Positions 1 to 9,810 of a stretch of 64,000 nucleotides of DNA are shown here, piece by piece. Each line of letters opens with the position of its first letter. The first letter of the stretch is position 1. The DNA comes from Tanypteryx hageni. Its lineage: Eukaryota > Arthropoda > Insecta > Odonata > Petaluridae. Below the pieces are notes generated by a model. The model worked only from the letters and a program-made list of their open reading frames with translations. It did not search any database and was not told where the DNA came from. Made by a program: the position numbers and the translations under genes. Location: positions 71,287,533 through 71,351,532 of the forward strand of contig CM054120.1 of the NCBI GenBank assembly GCA_028673005.1, given 5' to 3'.

Positions 1-861
1 AAAGTCAGCAGTCCAGCATCCTACAATGAACCTTTTCACAGTGGGAGTTGAAGTCAGTGATTGGGGATGTTAAGGATTCTTGTCCTGGCTTGGAGAGTAT
101 CCATAATGCCTTCCTCAATCATCTGCCCATAGATGCCGAACTGGACCTACTGAAAACCCTCAATCAACTTTGGGGTGAGGGAGCTTTCCCTGAATCATTG
201 CGGGAATCGGCAATTGTCCCTATCCCTAAATAGGGAAAGGACAAGAGCCAGCCATCCAGCTATACCGCAATCTCGTTGACCAGCTGCCTGTGCAAACTGA
301 TGGAGATAATCGTCAACGGACGTCTAGTTTGGTGCCTTGTCAGCAGCAACCTTATCTCAAATGTCCAGTGTGGTTTATGATGTAGCAGGTCTACAGTGGA
401 CCACCTGGTCAGGATCGACAGCTTTATCCAAGAGGCCTTTCTTCTATGCTAGCATGTCATTGGAGTCCTATGTGACATAAATAATTGGTACGACAATACC
501 TGGCGATACAAGATTGCATGCACTCTTAAAAAATGGGGTTTTAAAGGTAGACTACCAATTTTTATCCAAAACTTTTTAATGGAGCGTACTTTTAGAGTTC
601 CTATTACAGTCTTTTGTCTAAGAAAATGGTGCTACTCAGGGTTTTGTTTTAAGTGTAATGCTATTCGCAATAGCTATGAATGATGATGTGGACTGCATTA
701 AATCACCGGCTCATAGATTGTTGACGGCCTAGCTATTTTCTGCAGGTCATCGAATTTGAGGATGGCTGAAAGGCAAATTCAGTTGACCCATATCCGGCTC
801 CATATATGGTCTTGCGAAACTGAATTCCACTTCTCCAAAGAGAAGACCAAGTGTATTTATA
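1..861 (+). pseudogene. Jockey-like non-LTR reverse transcriptase fragment (unit 1)
   Basis: Three frames must be combined to read it. A 1-bp loss in the run at 31-36 shifts the frame relative to interior units. The segment 48-233 reads through H-N-A-F-L-N-H-L-P-I-D and ends in I-P-K-stop, the stop replacing the proline of the usual K-P-G-K-D. The palm continues past a second in-frame stop in the C-G-(F/L)-R-R motif (376-390). The QG motif reads G-A-T-Q-G-F (631-648), with T in place of the proline seen in interior units. The catalytic YVDD box is degenerate (I-V-D-G, near 716-730). The fragment ends at the TA into which the Tigger element inserted. Confidence 0.85.
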
Positions 862-884
862 CAGTGGTACCTCGACATATGAGT
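862..884 (+). repeat. Left terminal inverted repeat, Tigger copy 1
   Basis: Pairs with the complement of 2995-3017, two mismatches in 23 bp. TA precedes it. Confidence 0.93.
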
Positions 885-1188
885 TTAATTCGTTCCGTAA
901 CCTTGCTCGTATGTCAAATTGCTCGTATCTCAAGGCAATTTTCCCCATTGAAATTAATTGAAATGCCATTAATCCGTTCCAGCTCCCAAAAAACCACCTC
1001 AGTCGTTTTTGTTAAGTGTTTTTGAATAAGAAAAATGTATTTACAAGAAGAAACATTTATTTATAAATAACAAATACATATTCTATAAAAACATAATAAA
1101 AGAAAAAGTGAAGTGCTTACGGAAGCGCTTAATTTTCGTCACTGGTCTTCGCTTTTTCCGTCACGCTTTGCTCATTTTCACCTGCAGA

Positions 1189-2701
1189 TCATTCAAAAAA
1201 ACTCTCCAAGGAGGTTTGTTTCTTCCTCCCTTTCAGGATATTGCGGAAATGTGTTAGACAAGTTTCGTTGAACAACTCCGATGCACGACCAGTTGCAACT
1301 TTTTCGGGGTGATTTTTATCCACGAACTCAACAACTTTCTCCCACATTCCCAAGATCTCCTTTATATCTCTTGTAGAGATAACCTCCTTCATCTCTGGCT
1401 CCTCTTAAAAACTAATTTTTCGTTGAACCACCGTATGCTTCTGCGAATGTAGATCGTGTAACTCCTCGGTTGTCAGCTCCTGAGACTGTTCCTCGACGAG
1501 TTCGTTCACATCTCTCTCATCCACCTCCAGACCCATGGATTTTCCCAGAGAAACAATCTCCTCTACCACTGACACTTCGGGATCCAATCCTTCGAAGGCC
1601 CTTTCAGCTACAGCCTCAGGCCACAGCTTCAGGCCACAGCTTCTTCCATGCAGAGGTTAAGGTCCTCGTTGTAACACCCAGCCAGGCCTGATCAATAATT
1701 CTTAGACATATCACGATGTTAAAGTGGTCCTTCCAGAACTCTCGAAGGGTAAGGTTTGTGTTCTCCGTCACCTCAAAGCAGCGCCGAAAAATGTGCTTGG
1801 TATACAACTTCTTAAAATTAGAAATCACATGCTGATCCATGTGCTGCAGGATAGGAGTGGTGTTAGGTGGTAGGTAGAGAACCTTTATAAACTTGAACTC
1901 TTCGAGTAAATCATCTTCGAGATTTGGTGGGTGAGCAGGGGCATTGTCGAGGACGAGAAGGGCTTGCATGGGTAGGTAGGCTCTGGGATTTTCCGAATGG
2001 TATACTAGCAGAGGCTTGATTTTGCAGTCGCCACTCGCATTGGCGCAAAGTGCTAGAGTTAATCTATCCTTCATGGGTTTGTGACCTGTCATCGTCTTCT
2101 CCTCTGCCGTTATGTAAGTCCTATTCGGCATCCTTTTCCAGAAAAGCCCTGTCTCGTCACAGTTGAAGACTTGCTGGGGGATGTATCCTTTGGCTTCTAT
2201 CAGTTCGGAAAACGTTTTGATGTAAACCTCAGCTGCCTTCACATCCGAACTTGCTGCCTCACCATGCCTGACGACGGAGTGAATGCCGGTCCTTTTCCTA
2301 AAGTTGTCAAACCAGCCCCGACTGGCTTTAAACGAGTCTTCCGATTCCTCGTTTGTGGAAGTGTGTGGGATCTGCTTCAGCAAATAACCGTGAATCGCTC
2401 GTGCCTTCTCACATATGATGCTTTGTGTTAAGGTTCCTCCTTGAAGCTGCTTCTCTGTCACCCACACCATCAGTAGTTTCTCCATCTTTTCATGGAGAGA
2501 GGTCCGGAGCTTAGAAATTATTGTAACGCCCTTAGCTAGCGTTATTCCCTTTATCAACTCCTTCTGTTTAAGCACAGAACATATCATTGATGTGCTATGT
2601 GCGTACATCCTCGCCAAGTCAATTACTCGCACACCTTGCTCATGTTTTTCTATGATTTCACGCTTTAATTCAATAGACATCATCTTCTTCTTCGGACCCA
2701 T
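1189..2701 (-). pseudogene. Tigger-like transposase, broken (copy 1)
   Basis: DDE-superfamily transposase that would cut and paste the element in the nucleus. The start is taken at 2701 (M-G-P-K-K-K, a basic N-terminus, followed by the pogo-type helix-turn-helix region); the longer upstream frame to 2863 is probably untranslated leader. Visible are the CENP-B-like second DNA-binding part (R-G-W-F-D-N-F-R-K-R), the first catalytic Asp in F-N-C-D-E-T-G, the second in L-V-L-D-N-A-P-A-H, and the third in M-D-Q-H-V-I. An in-frame loss of about 47 codons after E-N-P-R-A removes part of the catalytic core. A 13-bp tandem duplication near 1616-1645 shifts the frame. The C-terminus survives in pieces at 1405-1587 and 1189-1392. 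It is inactive. Confidence 0.92.
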
Positions 2702-2843
2702 GGTTATAAAAATAAATGTGATAATGTTTTGTAAATGTACAAAAAGCAAAAAACGCGAACCCAACTTATCAAAAATGCTTCGAAAACGAGGGAAACAAGC
2801 ACACAGACTGAGGTCTAGTCTGAGGTGGGAGAAACTTTTAGAC

Positions 2844-2892
2844 GCTGCACACGACACCAACATGCGCCCCGCATGTTGGGGTTGTGTGCAGC
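2844..2892. repeat. 49-bp hairpin in the Tigger transposase leader (copy 1)
   Basis: Arms of about 23 bp beginning GCTGCACAC pair around a C-rich loop. It lies upstream of the transposase ATG at 2701, and its mate in copy 2 pairs even better. Function is unknown; it could shape the leader RNA or be a small nested inverted-repeat insertion. Confidence 0.8.
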
Positions 2893-2994
2893 GGTGTAAT
2901 GTGTGATTCCTCGTATCTCAAATCTTGCTCTCATCTCAAAGCAAAATATCGCTCGCTCGGCGGCTCGTATCTCAAAACACTCGTATATTAGGGC

Positions 2995-3017
2995 ACTCGT
3001 ATATCGAGGTACCACTG
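2995..3017 (-). repeat. Right terminal inverted repeat, Tigger copy 1
   Basis: Reverse complement of the left end apart from two transitions. TA follows at 3018-3019. Confidence 0.93.
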
Positions 3018-3489
3018 TACTCCTAATAATGATACTCGAATTTCGCAGGTAAATTCGACAGCATTTAAAATGCTCTTACATTATTTCAAGAATATAATAA
3101 TTTAAAAGGTAATGGAAAATTAAACGCTGAGACGTTAACATTGATAAATAGATCAAGATGTGGGGTTCCTGATGATGTTGTTAGTTTTGCTACCCATAGG
3201 TATAAATGGCAAACTACTCTTTTAAAATGGTATTATGCGTGAGGTAATGAAGAACTTTTAAATCTTGCTAAAGCCGCGTATGAAATGTGTCAACAAAATA
3301 CAAATCTTATACTTAAATATATCAATCAAAATCCAGATTTAATTATTTCTTATAATCGAGGGTACCACGAATTAAAAAGAAAATTAATATTGCCCTACTA
3401 ATTCAGATGGTAAGGCAGGAATGTTAGCTTATTCAGAATACCCAAACAAAGATAATACGCCTATTGAAATACATATTGATCAAGATGAA
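3018..3489 (+). pseudogene. Matrix metalloproteinase (matrixin) fragment, unit 1 first copy
   Basis: Same family piece as the representative at 10912. It shows the cysteine-switch motif S-R-C-G-V-P-D-D (about 3153-3176) and a catalytic-domain portion ending at the equivalent of H-I-D-Q-D-E. It keeps Q-Q-N (3293-3301) where most units have a TAA. It is broken elsewhere by a lost A in the F-K-N-A stretch near 3067, a TGA at 3240-3242 and a frame change in the A-rich tract near 3375-3400. The zinc-binding HExxH region is absent. Confidence 0.78.
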
Positions 3490-3544
3490 GACTTTCACTT
3501 ATCCTCTACACACAGCATTACGTCTTTCATCCCGCATTTCCGCT
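3490..3544 (+). repeat. Post-MMP spacer remnant after a ~130-bp deletion
   Basis: Resembles the usual spacer from GACTTCCACCC to CGCATTTCC (compare 11516-11570). It is joined directly to the Asp-Glu codons of the MMP fragment, so about 130 bp present in other units is missing. Confidence 0.7.
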
Positions 3545-4073
3545 GGCTAACCAAGGGATATAGCGCCCGCAGCTAGGCTGCCTGCTTCAGGTTAGGTCTC
3601 AGCACCCACTCCACCCACCATACATGGGCCTCCAACCCCATGCACCTTCGACCTCCCTCCACAGACCTCCATAGCCCAAAGCACTCGCCACCGGAACGCC
3701 GAAACGTGACGGAAGCCGATTGTCCAGGTGTGGCTAGCACCTGACCGCCCGTCTACAGTGAATCTGGGGCCTAAGTGGTGTATTACTCCATGGCCCTTCC
3801 AAGGCATCCGACCTCTTCCGGAACCAAGGAGCTCAACCACCAGGATCCCCTTCTCCCCCTTACGGGCCGCCGTGCACGGCAAACACACGGGTGGATTCTT
3901 AGCCAGATGTTGTGGCTTTATGCACAGATAGTGAACCCACCTACTATCTGGACACTGCCCTTGGCAGAAACTGGGGTTTTTTTAACGAGGTCTGCTCCTC
4001 GCCTCATTGGTCGCCTCTTACGACCAGCAGAGGGGCTGCGGGAGTATTCTCAATCCCCCTACCCGCAGGGGGG
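3545..4073. other. GC-rich foreign insert, ~530 bp
   Basis: Much richer in G and C than everything around it and present only once in the window. It separates two partial array copies. On the minus strand 3592-3888 is open for 98 residues, but I recognise no domain. The minus strand near 4005-4035 reads TGGTCGTAAGAGGCGACC, a motif I recall from leader regions of some arthropod retroelements; that is recollection, not a search. Its right end carries a run of G at the join to the second RT-tail copy. No target duplication or poly-A tail was found. It may be a retroelement 5' leader or a filler captured during rearrangement. Confidence 0.6.
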
Positions 4074-4159
4074 GGCAAATTCAGTTGACCCATATCCGGC
4101 TCCATATATGGTCTTGCGAAACTGAATTCCACTTCTCCAAAGAGAAGACCAAGTGTATG
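4074..4159 (+). pseudogene. Second copy of the RT tail in unit 1
   Basis: Repeats 773-859, sharing the variants CCCATATCC and GCGAAACTG that mark the edge units only. An open frame at 4007-4387 runs from the GC-rich insert through this RT tail into the MMP fragment, by chance as far as can be seen. Confidence 0.85.
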
Positions 4160-4627
4160 TATACTCCTAATAATGATACTCGAATTTCGCCGGTAAATTC
4201 GACAGCATTTAAAAATGCTCTTGCATTATTTCAAGAATATAATAATTTAAAAGGTAATGGAAAATTAAACGCTGAGACGTTAACATTGATAAATAGATCA
4301 AGATGTGGGGTTCCTGATGATGTTGTTAGTTTTGCTACCCATAGGTATAAATGGCAAACTACGCTTTTAAAATGGTATTATGCGTGAGGTAATGAAGAAC
4401 TTTTAAATCTTGCTAAAGCCGCGTATGAAATGTGGCAATAAAATACAAATCTTATACTTAAATATATCAATCAAAATCCAGATATAATTATTTCTTATAA
4501 ACGAGGGGACCACGAATTAAAAAGAAAATCAATATTGCCCTACTAATTTAGATGGTAAATGTTTGCTTATTCAGAATACCCAAACAAAGATAATACGCCT
4601 ATTGAAATACATATTGATCAAGATGAA
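4160..4627 (+). pseudogene. Matrix metalloproteinase fragment, unit 1 second copy
   Basis: Open through the prodomain end and cysteine switch to a TGA at 4385-4387, at the same codon as in the first copy of this unit. The later A-rich tract is shifted. No Tigger insertion here: TGTATGTATACTCC at 4153-4166 is an intact empty site. Confidence 0.78.
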
Positions 4628-5274
4628 TTATTGTTTTTAAAGATATGTAAACTCTACCAGTTCCCACACGGCAGGAAAATGGAACAGAGTCAATGAACGT
4701 GCCGGTAATCTTCCAAAAAGGGTTTATTTCCACTCATGATCTAATCTCTTCCCCATGACTTCCACCCTTCCTCTACACACAACATTGTCTTTCATGCCGC
4801 ATTTTCAATGCCCCTTGCAAAGTACCTCTCGCAAAGTACCTCTCGCCATTCTTTGCTGTCATCACATGACCAGTCCTTACCATTGGGTACCTCGAGTGGC
4901 TTCATTGGCATGGCTCCGGCAGAAATTCCCAGACTTGAGGCTCCCAGTGTTAACCGATGCGAGGCAGGAAGTATCATGTAGTCAAGATTACATAATGCAG
5001 CCAAAGGCAGGTGGCCAGCTCGCAAAAAGTGCTGCCTCCACTACACGAAAATTGCAAACCGAAATTGTAAATGCAATTTATTGAATTCAAGTCTAACTGA
5101 AGGTAATATATTTAACGGAAGAGATTTTAGTACTCATCACTGTGATGTATGGTGTACACAGTTCCTCTCTAATTTGATTGGACGATGAATGGGCTAGAAC
5201 GAATAATCAAAGCATGAGTAACACATTAGGAGCTGTACATGAAAGTAAACTAATATATAACTTAAAAAAGAATA
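4628..5274 (+). repeat. Unit 1 spacer, minisatellite and unknown split coding-like piece
   Basis: Two 14-mer copies at 4816-4843. An open segment at 4755-5084 corresponds to the first exon-like piece. The donor-like AAG/GTAATA and acceptor-like sites recur here, but the polypyrimidine stretch is altered (CTCTCTAATTTGATTG, about 5163-5180) and the AG is lost. Confidence 0.6.
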
Positions 5275-6378
5275 TTATCCTCCATTAACCACAGGACTCC
5301 AGTTGCACAGGTCTGGAATAGGGTTAATAAAATCTCAGGCAAATACCACTCTACAAGCGTGCCAAGTCTAGAGATTGGAAGCCAACTTGTAACATCTTCT
5401 GTGGCCATTTGCGAAGTATTAGGCCTCCATTATGCCAAGGTTAGCAGCACGGCCGAGCACGATCCTTCTTTCATTCGAATCAAAGAGAGAATGGAAAGAA
5501 CTGTACTAAACCTTGGCAAAGTCAGCAGTCCAGCATCCTACAATGAACCTTTTCACAGTGGGAGTTGAAGTCAGTGATTGGGGATGTTAGGGATTCTTGT
5601 CCTGGCTTGGAGAGTATCCATAATGCCTTCCTCAATCATCTGCCCATAGATGCCGAACTGGACCTACTGAAAACCCTCAATCAACTTTGGGGTGAGGGAG
5701 CTTTCCCTGAATCATTGCGGGAATCGGCAATTGTCCCTATCCCTAAATAGGGAAAGGACAAGAGCCAGCCATCCAGCTATACCGCAATCTCGTTGACCAG
5801 CTGCCTGTGCAAACTGATGGAGATAATCGTCAACGGACGTCTAGTTTGGTGCCTTGTCAGCAGCAACCTTATCTCAAATGTCCAGTGTGGTTTATGACGT
5901 AGCAGGTCTACAGTGGACCACCTGGTCAGGATCGACAGCTTTATCCAAGAGGCCTTTCTTCTATGCTAGCATGTCATTGGAGTCCTATGTGACATAAATA
6001 ATTGGTACGACAATACCTGGCGATACAAGATTGCATGCACTCTTAAAAAATGGGGTTTTAAAGGTAGACTACCAATTTTTATCCAAAACTTTTTAATGGA
6101 GCGTACTTTTAGAGTTCCTATCACAGTCTTTTGTCTAAGAAAATGGTGCTACTCAGGGTTTTGTTTTAAGTGTAATGCTATTCGCAATAGCTATGAATGA
6201 TGATGTGGACTGCATTAAATCACCGGCTCATAGATTGTTGACGGCCTAGCTATTTTCTGCAGGTCATCGAATTTGAGGATGGCTGAAAGGCAAATTCAGT
6301 TGACCCATATCCGGCTCCATATATGGTCTTGCGAAACTGAATTCCACTTCTCCAAAGAGAAGACCAAGTGTATTTATA
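5275..6378 (+). pseudogene. Jockey-like reverse transcriptase fragment (unit 2)
   Basis: Pre-RT linker open at 5359-5568. A 1-bp loss shared with unit 1 ends that frame at E-P-F-H-S-G-S-stop, and the frame resumes at 5565-5750. It retains W-G-F-K-G-R without the TAA of interior units. The K-stop-G-K-D and C-G-L-stop-R-S nonsense codons and the damaged YVDD box are as elsewhere. Confidence 0.87.
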
Positions 6379-6401
6379 CAGTGGTACCTCGACATATGAG
6401 T
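6379..6401 (+). repeat. Left terminal inverted repeat, Tigger copy 2
   Basis: Identical to 862-884. Confidence 0.93.
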
Positions 6402-6705
6402 TTAATTCGTTCCGTAACCTTGCTCGTATGTCAAATTGCTCGTATCTCAAGGCAATTTTCCCCATTGAAATTAATTGAAATGCCATTAATCCGTTCCAGC
6501 TCCCAAAAAACCACCTCAGTCGTTTTTGTTAAGTGTTTTTGAATAAGAAAAATGTATTTACAAGAAGAAACATTTATTTATAAATAACAAATACATATTC
6601 TATAAAAACATAATAAAAGAAAAAGTGAAGTGCTTACGGAAGCGCTTAATTTTCGTCACTGGTCTTCGCTTTTTCCGTCACGCTTTGCTCATTTTCACCT
6701 GCAGA

Positions 6706-8304
6706 TCATTCAAAAAAACTCTCCAAGGAGGTTTGTTTCTTCCTCCCTTTCAGGATATTGCGGAAATGTGTTAGACAAGTTTCGTTGAACAACTCCGATG
6801 CACGACCAGTTGCAACTTTTTCGGGGTGATTTTTATCCACGAACTCGACAACTTTCTCCCACATTCCCAAGATCTCCTTTATATCTAATTTTTCGTTGAA
6901 CCACCGTATGCTGCTGCGAATGTAGATCGTGTAACTCCTCGGTTGTCAGCTCCTGAGACTGTTCCTCGACGAGTTCGTTCACATCTCTCTCATCCACCTC
7001 CAGACCCATGGATTTTCCCAGAGAAACAATCTCCTCTACCACTGACACTTCGGGTTCCAATCCTTCGAAGGCCCTTTCATCTACATCCTCAGGCCACAGC
7101 TTCTTCCATGCAGAGGTTAAGGTCCTCGTTGTAACACCCAGCCAGGCCTGATCAATAATTCTTAGACATATCACGATGTTAAAGTGGTCCTTCCAGAACT
7201 CTCGAAGGGTAAGGTTTGTGTTCTCCGTCACCTCAAAGCAGCGCCGAAAAATGTGCTTGGTATACAACTTCTTAAAATTAGAAATCACCTGCTGATCCAT
7301 GGGCTGCAGGATAGGAGTGGTGTTGGGTGGTAGGTAGAGAACCTTTATAAACTTGAACTCTTCGAGTAAATCATCTTCGAGATTTGGTGGGTGAGCAGGG
7401 GCATTGTCGAGGACGAGAAGGGCTTGCATGGGTAGGTTGTTTTCCTGTAGATATTTTTTAACAGAAGGGCCAAACACCAGGTTTATCCACTCCACAAAGA
7501 ATTTCCTGGTGACCCACGCGTTCGGATTTGCCCTCCACATAACTTGCAGTTTTTCTTTTAAAATCTTATGTGACTTAGAGGCTCTGGGATTTTCCGAATG
7601 GTATACTAGCAGAGGCTTGATTTTGCAGTCGCCACTCGCATTGGCGCAAAGTGCTAGAGTTAATCTATCCTTCATGGGTTTGTGACCTGTCATCGTCTTC
7701 TCCTCTGCCGTTATGTAAGTCCTATTCGGCATCCTTTTCCAGAAAAGCCCTGTCTCGTCACAGTTGAAGACTTGCTGGGGGATGTATCCTTTGGCTTCTA
7801 TCAGTTCGGAAAACGTTTTGATGTAAACCTCAGCTGCCTTCACATCCGAACTTGCTGCCTCACCATGCCTGACGACGGAGTGAATGCCGGTCCTTTTCCT
7901 AAAGTTGTCAAACCAGCCCCGACTGGCTTTAAACGAGTCTTCCGATTCCTCGTTTGTGGAAGTGTGTGGGATCTGCTTCAGCAAGTCACCGTAAATCGCT
8001 CGTGCCTTCTCACATATGATGCTTTGTGTTAAGGTTCCTCCTTGAAGCTGCTTCTCTGTCACCCACACCATCAGTAGTTTCTCCATTTTTCATGGAGAGA
8101 GGTCCGGAGCTTAGAAATTATTGTAACGCCCTTAGCTAGCGTTATTCCCTTTATCAACTCCTTCTGTTTAAGCACAGAACATATCATTGATGTGCTATGC
8201 GCGTACATCCTCGCCAAGTCAATTACTCGCACACCTTGCTCATGTTTTTCTATGATTTCATGCTTTAATTCAATAGACATCATCTTCTTCTTCTTCGGAC
8301 CCAT
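6706..8304 (-). pseudogene. Tigger-like transposase, broken (copy 2)
   Basis: Start at 8304 (M-G-P-K-K-K-K). The N-terminal DNA-binding part runs to about 8071, where loss of one base in a T run shifts frame. The remainder is open as 6833-8086 (417 codons). In that piece the catalytic Asp residues are at about 110 (N-C-D-E-T-G), 227 (V-L-D-N-A-P-A-H) and 264 (P-M-D-Q-Q-V), the D/D/D arrangement of pogo/Tigger proteins. A deletion of about 40 bp near 6886 puts the C-terminal helical end (about 6706-6880) out of frame. It is nearer to intact than copy 1 but cannot make full-length protein. Confidence 0.93.
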
Positions 8305-8446
8305 GGTTATAAAAATAAATGTGATAATGTTTTGTAAATGTACAAAAAGCAAAAAACGCGAACCCAACTTATCAAAAATGCTTCGAAAACGAGGGAAACA
8401 AGCACACACACTGAGGTCTAGTCTGAGGTGGGAGAAACTTTTAGAC

Positions 8447-8495
8447 GCTGCACACGACACCAACATGCGCCCCGCATGTTGGGGTCGTGTGCAGC
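8447..8495. repeat. 49-bp hairpin in the Tigger transposase leader (copy 2)
   Basis: Arms match with only one or two mismatches. Compared with 2844-2892 the stem is better paired (GTCGTGTGCAGC against GTTGTGTGCAGC). Confidence 0.82.
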
Positions 8496-8597
8496 GGTGT
8501 AATGTGTGATTCCTCGTATCTCAAATCTTGCTCTCATCTCAAAGCAAAATATCGCTCGCTCGGCGGCTCGTATCTCAAAACACTCGTATATTAGGGC

Positions 8598-8620
8598 ACT
8601 CGTATATCGAGGTACCACCG
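8598..8620 (-). repeat. Right terminal inverted repeat, Tigger copy 2
   Basis: Pairs with 6379-6401 with three mismatches. The second base from the end is changed, which might impair transposase binding. Confidence 0.9.
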
Positions 8621-9092
8621 TACTCCTAATAATGATACTCGAATTTCGCAGGTAAATTTGACAACATTTAAAATGCTCTTACATTATTTCAAGAATATAA
8701 TAATTTAAAAGGTAATGGAAAATTAAATGCTGAGATGTTAAAATTGATAAATAGATCAAGATGTGGGGTTCCTGATGATATTGTTAGTTTTGCCACCCAT
8801 AGGTATAAATGGCAAACTACGCTTTTAAAATGGTAATATGTGTTAGGTAATGATGAACTTTTAAATCTTGCTAAAGCCGCATATGAAATGTGGCAATAAA
8901 ATACAAATCTTCTATTTAAATATATCAATCAAAATCCAGATATAATTATTTCTTATAAACGAGGGGACCACGAATTAAAAAAAAAATCCATATAGCTCTA
9001 CTAATTTAGATGGTAAGGCAGGAATGTTAGCTTATTCAGAATACCCAAACAAAGATAATACGCCTATTGAAATACATATTGATCAAGATGAA
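8621..9092 (+). pseudogene. Matrix metalloproteinase fragment (unit 2)
   Basis: Cysteine-switch motif S-R-C-G-V-P-D-D is present. The early frame is lost by an A deletion, TAA follows K-W (TGGTAA at 8831-8836), TAA follows M-W-Q, and the A-rich tract is shifted before the final H-I-D-Q-D-E. Confidence 0.75.
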
Positions 9093-9280
9093 TTATTGTA
9101 TTTAAAGATATGTAAACTCTACCGGGTCTCACGCGGCAGGAAAATGGAACGGAGTCAATGAACGCGCCGGTAATCTTCCAAAAAGGCTTTATTTCCTCTC
9201 ATGATCTAATCTCTTCCCCATGACTTCCACCCATCCTCTACATACAACATTGTCTTTCATCCCGCATTTCCATTGCCCCT

Positions 9281-9378
9281 CGCAAAGTACCTCTCGCAAA
9301 GTACCTCTCGCAAAGTACCTCTCGCAAAGTACCTCTCGCAAAGTACCTCTCGCAAAGTACCTCTCGCAAAGTACCTCT
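9281..9378 (+). repeat. 14-bp minisatellite, 7 copies
   Basis: Seven perfect copies of CGCAAAGTACCTCT, the longest block in the window. The open frame at 9220-9516 that crosses it shows the period as a reading-frame-shifting peptide repeat because 14 is not a multiple of 3. Confidence 0.97.
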
Positions 9379-9810
9379 CGCTATACTTTGCCATCATCAC
9401 ATGACCAGCCCTTACCATTGGCTACCTCGAGTGGCTTCATTGGCATGGCTCCGGCAGAAATTCCCACGCTTGCGGCTCCCAGTGTTAACCGATGCGAGGC
9501 AGGAAGTATCATGTAGCCACGATTACATAATGCAGCCAAAGGCAGGTGGCCAGCTAGCAGAAAGTGCTGCCTTCACTACACGAAAATTACAAAACGAAAT
9601 TGTAAATGCAATTTATTGAATTCAAGTCTAACTGAAGGTAATATATATAACAGAAGAGATTTTAGTACTCATAACTGTGATGTATTGTGTACACAGTTCC
9701 TCTTCTAATTTTATAGGATGATGAATATGCTAGAACGAATAAACAAAGCATGAGTAACACATTAGGAGCTGTACATGAAAGTAAACTAATATAAAACTTA
9801 AAAAAGAATA

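Larger units (their letters stand above)
862..3017 (-). mobile_element. Tigger-like (pogo/Tc1-mariner) DNA transposon, copy 1
   Basis: The termini are 23-bp inverted repeats with two mismatches, beginning CAGTGGTACCTCGAYATAYG (862-884 and the complement of 2995-3017). They are flanked by TA on each side (860-861, 3018-3019), the expected target duplication of this superfamily. Interior units show the empty site with a single TA. Subterminal copies of a CTCGTATCTCAA-like motif lie inside both ends. The element encodes one transposase on the minus strand, now broken. Its length of 2156 bp reflects an in-frame internal deletion of about 141 bp relative to the second copy, and small additions. 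Confidence 0.95.
1..5358 (+). repeat. Array unit 1 (partial, rearranged, Tigger-bearing)
   Basis: The RT fragment at 1-861 is cut at its 5' side by the window. It is followed by a Tigger element (862-3017), an MMP fragment (3018-3489), a piece of the post-MMP spacer (3490-3544) after a deletion of about 130 bp, a GC-rich insert (3545-4073), a second RT-tail copy (4074-4159), a second MMP fragment (4160-4627), then spacer, minisatellite, and unknown exon-like DNA up to the next RT fragment. It looks more ancestral than interior units: the RT reads W-G-F-K-G-R (540-560) where later units have a stop, and the first MMP reads Q-Q-N (3293-3301) where most units have Q-stop-N. Confidence 0.9.
6379..8620 (-). 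mobile_element. Tigger-like DNA transposon, copy 2
   Basis: 2242 bp, flanked by TA (6377-6378 and 8621-8622) at exactly the site used in unit 1. Terminal repeats lie at 6379-6401 and 8598-8620; the right end has one further change (CGGTGG instead of CAGTGG on the complement). It retains the catalytic-core segment missing from copy 1 but lacks about 40 bp near 6886, close to the 3' end of the coding region. Confidence 0.95.

Noticed and set aside
4007..4387. A 126-codon gene across the GC-rich insert
   Set aside because: It joins insert, RT tail and MMP fragment across a rearrangement junction. The open frame there appears fortuitous.
6833..8086. Functional Tigger transposase gene in copy 2
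   Set aside because: The N-terminal DNA-binding part is out of frame through a 1-bp loss near 8080, and the C-terminus is cut off by a ~40-bp deletion near 6886.
862..8620. Two independent Tigger transpositions
   Set aside because: Same TA, same flanking variants and a constant 5517-bp offset at the left side fit duplication of one insertion better.
9281..9378. CRISPR-like array at the 14-bp direct repeats
   Set aside because: Copies are contiguous without spacers, the period is 14 bp, and the context is eukaryotic retroelement DNA. It is a minisatellite.
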